DNA of 64,000 nucleotides, taken from NCBI GenBank assembly GCA_965198565.1, contig OZ240665.1, positions 4,278,001 to 4,342,000 on the forward strand, read 5' to 3'. The position numbers and the translations under genes are program-made. The stretch's first letter is position 1. Every line of letters begins with the position of its first letter. Positions 59,585-64,000 of this stretch are shown here, piece after piece. This DNA comes from LMUY01 sp965198565. Its GTDB lineage: Bacteria > Pseudomonadota > Alphaproteobacteria > Acetobacterales > Acetobacteraceae. Below the pieces are notes generated by a model that did not search any database, was not told the DNA's origin, and saw nothing but the letters and a program-made list of their open reading frames with translations.

Positions 59585-61701
59585 GCGACCGCCCGCCTGC
59601 CCTCGAGCTGCGCGACCTCTGCGTCGACTACCGCAGCCGCGGCCTGTCGCAGCGGGTCCTGCGCAACGTGTCGCTGTCCATCGCGCCCGGCGAGAGCTAC
59701 GGCCTGGTGGGCGAGAGCGGCTGCGGCAAGTCCACCGCCGCGCTGGCCGCGCTGAGCACCTTGCCGCGCAACGGCCGCGTCTCCGCGGGCTCGGTGTGGC
59801 TGGATGGCCAGAACGTCGGCGCGCTCGCCCCCGCCGGGCTGCGGCGGCTGCGCCAGCGCACCGTCTCGATGGTCTATCAGGACCCGGGGCGCGCGCTGAA
59901 CCCCTCCATGACCATCGCCCGCCAGATGGACGAGGCGTTCATCGGCGTGCCGGGTGCCGAGGCGCAGCAGCGGTCGGAGGACATGCTCCGCCGCGTGCGC
60001 ATCCCTGCCCCCGCCCGCGTGCTCGGCGCCTATCCGCACCAGTTGTCGGGTGGTATGCAGCAGCGCGTGGTGATCGCCATGGCGCTGGCGAAGAACCCGG
60101 CGCTGCTGGTGCTGGACGAGCCCACCACCGGGCTCGACGCGACGGTGGAAGCCGAGGTGCTGGACCTGTTGGCGGCGCTGAAGGAGGAGTTCGCCACCGC
60201 CATCCTGTTCATCAGCCACAACCTGGCTAGCGTGGCGCGCATGTGCGACCGGGTGGGCGTGCTGTATGCTGGCAGCCTGGTCGAGCAGGGCGCCGCCGAG
60301 GACTTGCTGAGCGCGCCGTTGCATCCGTACACGATTCGGCTGCTGCGCTGCCTCCCCGCCGCGGGCCGCCGCAAGCAGGACGGCCCGCTGGAGACCATCC
60401 CGGGATTTTTGCCCGCGCCGGGCAGCGTGCCACCCGGCTGCATCTTCGCCCCTCGCTGCGAGCGGGCCGACGCCGTGTGCGAAACCCCACCCCCGCTCCG
60501 CCGCGCCCGCAGCCAGACCGCGCTGTGCCACCATGTGGAGGGCACTTCGCCACCCACGACCGCCGCAACAAGCCCTCTCCCTCTGGGAGAGGGTAGGGGT
60601 GAGGGGCCAAATGCCCCATTTCGCGCCCGCGAGCCCCTCACCCAACCCTCTCCCAGAGGGAGAGGGCTTATTGGGACGGAGATTGAGCGGGCCGCCCCCG
60701 TGCTCCGCGCCACCCACATCTCCAAGACCTACCACGTCGGCCCCCAATCCCTGCGCGCCGTCACCGACGTCTCCCTCACGCTCGCCCCCGGCGAAACCCT
60801 GGGCCTGGTCGGCGAATCCGGCTGCGGCAAGACCACCCTGGCGCGCCTGCTGCTCGGCCTCACCCCGCCCGACCCCGGCGGCAGCGTCGAACTGGCCGCC
60901 CAACCCGTGGCGCCGCAAGCCCGCGCCCGCAGCCGCGCCGCCCGCAAGGCGCTGCAGATCGTGTTCCAGAACCCCGATTCCGCGCTCAATCGCGCCCACA
61001 CCGTGCGCCACCTGATCGGCCGCCCGCTCGCGCGCCTGGCCGGGCTCGCCGGGTCACGCCACGCCGCCCGCTTGGCCGAACTCACCAGCGCCGTCCGCCT
61101 CACCGAGCGCCACCTGCCGATGCGCCCGCGCCAGCTCTCCGGCGGGCTGAAGCAGCGCGTCGCCATCGCCCGCGCCTTCGCCGGCGACCCGGCGGTGGTC
61201 ATCTGCGACGAACCCACCTCCGCGCTCGACGTCTCGGTGCAAGCCGCCATCCTGAACCTGCTGGCCGAACTGCAAGCCCGCGCCCAGGTCAGCTACGTGT
61301 TCATCAGCCACGACCTCGGCGTCGTCCGCTACCTGTCGGACCGGATCGCCGTGCTCTACCTGGGCCGCATCGTCGAAATCGGCCCGGCCGAAGCCGTGTG
61401 GAACGGCCCGCACCACCCGTACACCGAGGCCCTGCTCTCCGCCGCCCCGATGCTGGGCGAGCCCGCCGGCGGCCGCATCCGCCTCACCGGCGAAGTGCCG
61501 AGCCCGCTCAACCCGCCCCCGGGCTGCGCCTTCAGCACGCGTTGCCCACGCAAGCTCGGCGCCATTTGCGACACGGTCGAGCCCAGCCTGCCCGAGGGCG
61601 ATGCCCACGCCATCCGCTGCCACCTGCCCCGCGAGGCGCTCGGCCGCCGCGGCGGTCCCCTGCCCGGCAGCGTCGCCGCCGCCGAGACCGTGAACGCCTA
61701 A
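59581..61701 (+). CDS. Fused double ABC ATPase (DppD-DppF type) with repeat-derived linker
   Basis: One frame of 706 residues carries two complete ATPase domains. Domain 1 has Walker A GESGCGKS (44-51), LSGGMQQR (155-162), and the C-terminal oligopeptide-transport extension with GCIFAPRCERADAVC. Domain 2 has Walker A GESGCGKT (411-418), LSGGLKQR (519-526) and a second GCAFSTRCPRK extension. Residues about 331-363 between them are encoded by an inverted pair of element A palindromes read in frame (SPLPLGEGRGEG and LTQPSPRGRG). The genes are usually separate, so the repeat may have fused them; a GTG at 60697 could also start domain 2 separately. The start is GTG at 59581. Confidence 0.9.
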   Translation: MSDRPPALELRDLCVDYRSRGLSQRVLRNVSLSIAPGESYGLVGESGCGKSTAALAALSTLPRNGRVSAGSVWLDGQNVGALAPAGLRRLRQRTVSMVYQDPGRALNPSMTIARQMDEAFIGVPGAEAQQRSEDMLRRVRIPAPARVLGAYPHQLSGGMQQRVVIAMALAKNPALLVLDEPTTGLDATVEAEVLDLLAALKEEFATAILFISHNLASVARMCDRVGVLYAGSLVEQGAAEDLLSAPLHPYTIRLLRCLPAAGRRKQDGPLETIPGFLPAPGSVPPGCIFAPRCERADAVCETPPPLRRARSQTALCHHVEGTSPPTTAATSPLPLGEGRGEGPNAPFRAREPLTQPSPRGRGLIGTEIERAAPVLRATHISKTYHVGPQSLRAVTDVSLTLAPGETLGLVGESGCGKTTLARLLLGLTPPDPGGSVELAAQPVAPQARARSRAARKALQIVFQNPDSALNRAHTVRHLIGRPLARLAGLAGSRHAARLAELTSAVRLTERHLPMRPRQLSGGLKQRVAIARAFAGDPAVVICDEPTSALDVSVQAAILNLLAELQARAQVSYVFISHDLGVVRYLSDRIAVLYLGRIVEIGPAEAVWNGPHHPYTEALLSAAPMLGEPAGGRIRLTGEVPSPLNPPPGCAFSTRCPRKLGAICDTVEPSLPEGDAHAIRCHLPREALGRRGGPLPGSVAAAETVNA
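60573..60606. repeat. Dispersed element A copy inside the double ATPase gene
   Basis: CCCTCTCCCTCTGGGAGAGGG then TAGGGGTGAGGGG. Read in frame it encodes SPLPLGEGRGEG, part of the interdomain linker. Confidence 0.88.
60634..60666. repeat. Dispersed element A copy inside the double ATPase gene (opposite orientation)
   Basis: CCCCTCACCCAA then CCCTCTCCCAGAGGGAGAGGG. It is inverted relative to 60573-60606, so the two together form a long stem with a 27-base loop in the mRNA. It encodes LTQPSPRGRG. Confidence 0.88.
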
Positions 61702-61714
61702 CCCGGAGCCCGCC

Positions 61715-63316
61715 ATGCCCATCGACCCACGCTCCACCGCCAATGCCGCCCTCGCCGTGGCCGAACACACCGACCTGCTGGTGGTCGGCGCCGGGCCGGC
61801 TGGCCTGGCCGCAGCCCTGGCCGGCGTCACTCACGGCCTGCGCGTCGTGCTGGTGGACGAGAACCCCGTCCCCGCCGCCACCATGGGCGACGACGTGCCG
61901 CTGCATTGGGGCCAGCGCATGAGCGGCGTCGTGCGCAACCGCACCGCCATGACCGAGGCGCTGCTGGCCGCCCGGCCCGCCCTGGCCGACGCCATCGAAG
62001 CGGGTGTGGACGTGCGCCTCGGCACCATCGCCTGGGGCCTCTACAGCAATGGCCGCAGCGTGAGCTGGCTGCCCGGCCTGGTCGCCGGGCTGTCGGACGG
62101 GGAGCGATCCACCATGCTGGGCGCCCGGGCCGCCATCGTCGCCGCCGGCCGGCGCGACATGGGGCTGGCCTTCCCGGGGTGGGAGCTGCCCGGCGTGATG
62201 GGTGCCACCGCGGCCGAGCGCCTCGCCAGCCTCGGCGCGCTGGATGCCCGCCGGGCCGTCGTGCTCGGCAGCTCCGCCGAAGCCCTGCTCGCCGCCCGCG
62301 CCCTGCTGGCCGCCGGAGTCACCGTGGCGGCCATCGTGGAGCAAGCCGCCGCCCCGATCGGCCCGGCGCCGCTGCTGGCCGAACTCGAGGCGGCCGGCGT
62401 GCCGTTGCTGACCCGGCACGTCATCGCCGCCGCCGATGGCACGAGCGACGTTGCCGCCGCCCACCTGATGGCGCTCGACGATGGCGGCCACCGCTTGCCT
62501 GCCACCGCCCATGCCATCCCCTGCGACACCATCGTGCTCGGCATCGGGGCCATCCCGGTGGTGGAGCTGCTGGATGCGCTGGGCTGCCGCACCGCCTTCC
62601 AGCCCGACCGCGGCGGCCACGTCCCGCTGCTCGACAGCAATGGACAAACCAGCATCCGGGGCGTCTACGCCGTGGGCGACTGCGCCGGCGTCTGGGCGGA
62701 CAAGTCCTGCGACCCGGCCATTGCCGCCGCCGAGGCCGAACGCGCTGTTGCCTACATTGCCGGCGCCGCCGCGCCCGACCTTGCCGGCCCACCCGCAAGG
62801 GACCCAGCCGCCTTTGCCGACTACCGCCTCGCCTGGGTCCGCGCCGCCGTCGTCGAAGCGGCGGGGGACGCGCATGTCTGCCAATGCGAGGAGGTCACCG
62901 CGCGTGAGATCCTCGAGCTGCGCCCGCCGCGCTATCTCGGCTGGGAACCGGCCCGGCGCAACGCGACCGACCTCGCCGCCCTGCTCGGCAACGGCCCCAA
63001 CAGCCCCGACCAGGTCAAGCGTCTCACCCGCGCCGGCATGGGCCTGTGCCAGGGCCGGCGCTGCCGCGAGCAAGTGGCCTGCCTGATGGCCCTCGGCGGC
63101 GCCACGCCGCTCGGCGAGATCCCGCTCGCGACGCATCGTGCCCCCGTCCGCCCGATGCCGCTCGGCCTGCTCGGCTCCCTGCCCGAGACCCCCGAAATGG
63201 CCCACCACTGGGACATCTGGTTCGGCATCCCCGGCCAGGTGGCCTCGTATTGGGACATTCCCAAGGAAGCAGGCTACCCGCCGTCAACTCCCTCTCCCGC
63301 TGGCGGGAGAGGGTAG
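61715..63316 (+). CDS. FAD/NAD(P) oxidoreductase, opine-oxidase/HcnB-like subunit with 2Fe-2S site
   Basis: A 533-residue flavoprotein. The N-terminal TDLLVVGAGPAGLAAALAG and central RAVVLGSSAEALLAARALL are the two dinucleotide-binding folds; VYAVGDCAGVWADKSC closes the FAD site. Near residues 385-450, CQCEEVTAREI and MGLCQGRRCREQVACL give a BFD-like [2Fe-2S] Cys set. This architecture is that of opine oxidase subunit A, HcnB and D-hydroxyproline dehydrogenase subunits, which pair with a DAO-type subunit, here the next gene. The final residues STPSPAGGRG and the stop come from an element A palindrome, so the native C-terminus has probably been replaced. Confidence 0.85.
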   Translation: MPIDPRSTANAALAVAEHTDLLVVGAGPAGLAAALAGVTHGLRVVLVDENPVPAATMGDDVPLHWGQRMSGVVRNRTAMTEALLAARPALADAIEAGVDVRLGTIAWGLYSNGRSVSWLPGLVAGLSDGERSTMLGARAAIVAAGRRDMGLAFPGWELPGVMGATAAERLASLGALDARRAVVLGSSAEALLAARALLAAGVTVAAIVEQAAAPIGPAPLLAELEAAGVPLLTRHVIAAADGTSDVAAAHLMALDDGGHRLPATAHAIPCDTIVLGIGAIPVVELLDALGCRTAFQPDRGGHVPLLDSNGQTSIRGVYAVGDCAGVWADKSCDPAIAAAEAERAVAYIAGAAAPDLAGPPARDPAAFADYRLAWVRAAVVEAAGDAHVCQCEEVTAREILELRPPRYLGWEPARRNATDLAALLGNGPNSPDQVKRLTRAGMGLCQGRRCREQVACLMALGGATPLGEIPLATHRAPVRPMPLGLLGSLPETPEMAHHWDIWFGIPGQVASYWDIPKEAGYPPSTPSPAGGRG

Positions 63317-63326
63317 GGTGAGGGTG
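63290..63326. repeat. Dispersed element A copy forming the 3' end of the flavoprotein gene
   Basis: CCCTCTCCCGC-TG-GCGGGAGAGGG then TAGGGTGAGGGTGG. The stop codon TAG (63314-63316) lies directly after the stem. Confidence 0.88.
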
Positions 63327-63364
63327 GCTGCCGCCCGCCAGAGAATGGCCGGCTTCGGACATCT

Positions 63365-63402
63365 CCCTCTCCCGCGGGCGGGAGAGGGTCGGGGTGAGGG
63401 TG
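63365..63402. repeat. Dispersed element A copy (GGTGAGGGTG arm)
   Basis: CCCTCTCCCGCGGGCGGGAGAGGG then TCGGGGTGAGGGTG, in the gap between the two flavoprotein genes. Confidence 0.87.
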
Positions 63403-63441
63403 CGAGCGGATCGAATTTGCTGGCTATCGTCGCACCAAGAG

Positions 63442-63480
63442 CCCTCACCCCAACCCTCTCCCGTGTAGGACGGGAGAGGG
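63442..63480. repeat. Dispersed element A copy (opposite orientation), before the DAO gene
   Basis: CCCTCACCCCAA then CCCTCTCCCGT-GTAGG-ACGGGAGAGGG. Its last GGGAGAGGGAG lies 4-5 bases before the ATG at 63485, so it also supplies the ribosome-binding site for that gene. Confidence 0.85.
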
Positions 63481-63484
63481 AGCT

Positions 63485-64000
63485 ATGAGCGACCTGCTCC
63501 AGCCCGAGAGCCTCACCGGAGCGTCCGTCATCATCGTCGGCGGGGGGGCCAGCGGCCTCAGCGCCGGGTGGTGGCTGGCCCGCGCCGGCGTCGAGGTGCT
63601 GGTGCTCGACAAAGGCCTAGTCGCCTGGGAGGCGTCCGGCCGCAACGGCGGCGGCTGCACCCACGGCTTCAGCCCGCTGTTTCTCGAGGAGCAGCGCCTC
63701 TGGCCGCAAATGGACGAACTCCTCGGCCACCCGACCGAGTTCACGCCGGGCCGCATCCGCATCGCCATCAAGCCGGAGCAATGGTCCGATAGCGACCGCA
63801 TGGTCCGCAATGGCGACCATCACGGCATGCGCAGCGAGCGGCTCGACAATGCGCAGCTCCGCGAGCTGGTTCCGCTCGCGCCCGACGAGGTGGTGGGCGC
63901 CTACTGGCACCATTTCGGCGGCCACGCCAACCCGCACCGCACCGTGCAGGCCTATGCCTGGGCGATGCAGGACCTGGGCGGCCGCGTGATGCAGCACACC
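63485..64000 (+). CDS. FAD-dependent amino-acid/amine oxidase (DAO family), 3' end outside window
   Basis: The first 172 residues are visible. SVIIVGGGASGLSAGWWLAR is the FAD-binding fold; LVLDKGLVAWEASGRNGGG is the typical DAO second motif with the Ser-Gly-Arg-Asn-Gly loop seen in sarcosine-oxidase-like and opine-oxidase subunit B proteins. It follows the opine-oxidase-like subunit and probably forms one dehydrogenase with it, acting on an N-substituted amino acid. The Shine-Dalgarno sequence is the end of an element A repeat (GGGAGAGGGAG). The remainder is cut off by the window. Confidence 0.87.
   Translation, partial: MSDLLQPESLTGASVIIVGGGASGLSAGWWLARAGVEVLVLDKGLVAWEASGRNGGGCTHGFSPLFLEEQRLWPQMDELLGHPTEFTPGRIRIAIKPEQWSDSDRMVRNGDHHGMRSERLDNAQLRELVPLAPDEVVGAYWHHFGGHANPHRTVQAYAWAMQDLGGRVMQHT

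Noticed and set aside
15539..63480. CRISPR array suggested by many similar palindromes
   Set aside because: Copies are dispersed over nearly 50 kb, in both orientations, without regular spacers and without cas genes.

Overview
The window is high-GC DNA with dense, short-spaced genes from an alphaproteobacterium, most likely Rhodospirillales/Acetobacteraceae. The reasons are the aroA-cmk-rpsA cluster, the FYDLN/TIGR02300-type acidic protein, a CoxE/XdhC/MocA molybdoenzyme-maturation cluster, and repeated short GC-rich palindromes. This placement is inference; no rRNA, tRNA, CRISPR array, insertion sequence or integrase was recognised.

Layout. 1-3435: aroA-cmk-rpsA on the minus strand (rpsA runs off the left edge). 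3562-5929: a FYDLN-type protein, a class I methyltransferase and a heme-oxygenase-like iron enzyme. 6217-13209 (minus): chemoreceptor, uvrC, folB with a FolM-like reductase, and a DUF2142 membrane protein. 13196-15540: two glycosyltransferases. 15698-20818: a plus-strand catabolic run (M20 deacylase, AstE-like deacylase, DUF2889, GMC oxidoreductase, class II aldolase). 20892-26849: a glycine-zipper lipoprotein followed by a surface-polysaccharide group (two GT4 enzymes, acyltransferase, flippase). 26908-29529: a shortened DUF2254 protein, an Old Yellow Enzyme and a DUF1345 protein. 29634-33841: a small hydrophilic protein and the CoxE/XdhC/XdhC/MoeA-MocA maturation operon. 33914-38270: lipoprotein, RidA, CHAP hydrolase, FtsK. 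38412-44099: UGM-like flavoprotein, large membrane protein, transglutaminase, Bcr/CflA transporter. 44258-48110: isocitrate-type dehydrogenase, zwf and an exported beta-propeller lactonase. 48205-51473: a lower-GC two-gene module of unknown function. 51780-53329: cupin and PRISE-type reductase. 53360-64000: a probable N-methylated amine or betaine catabolic island (MSOX-like oxidase, Rieske oxygenase, DppABC-type importer with a fused double ATPase, opine-oxidase-like flavoproteins; the last gene runs off the right edge).

Two dispersed palindrome families are prominent. Element A (CCCTCTCCC...GGGAGAGGG, often followed by GTGAGGGTG) has 14 copies. Several form inverted pairs; one pair is read through in frame inside the double ABC ATPase and another copy supplies the C-terminus of a flavoprotein. 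Element B (GTGCGGTGC-CAAA-GCGCACCGCAC) has three copies, each a few bases 3' of a minus-strand gene, and shows a compensatory base change. The best candidate for an undescribed system is the low-GC zinc-ribbon/TPR pair at 48205-51473. The methyltransferase/iron-enzyme pair and the betaine island are also worth attention.
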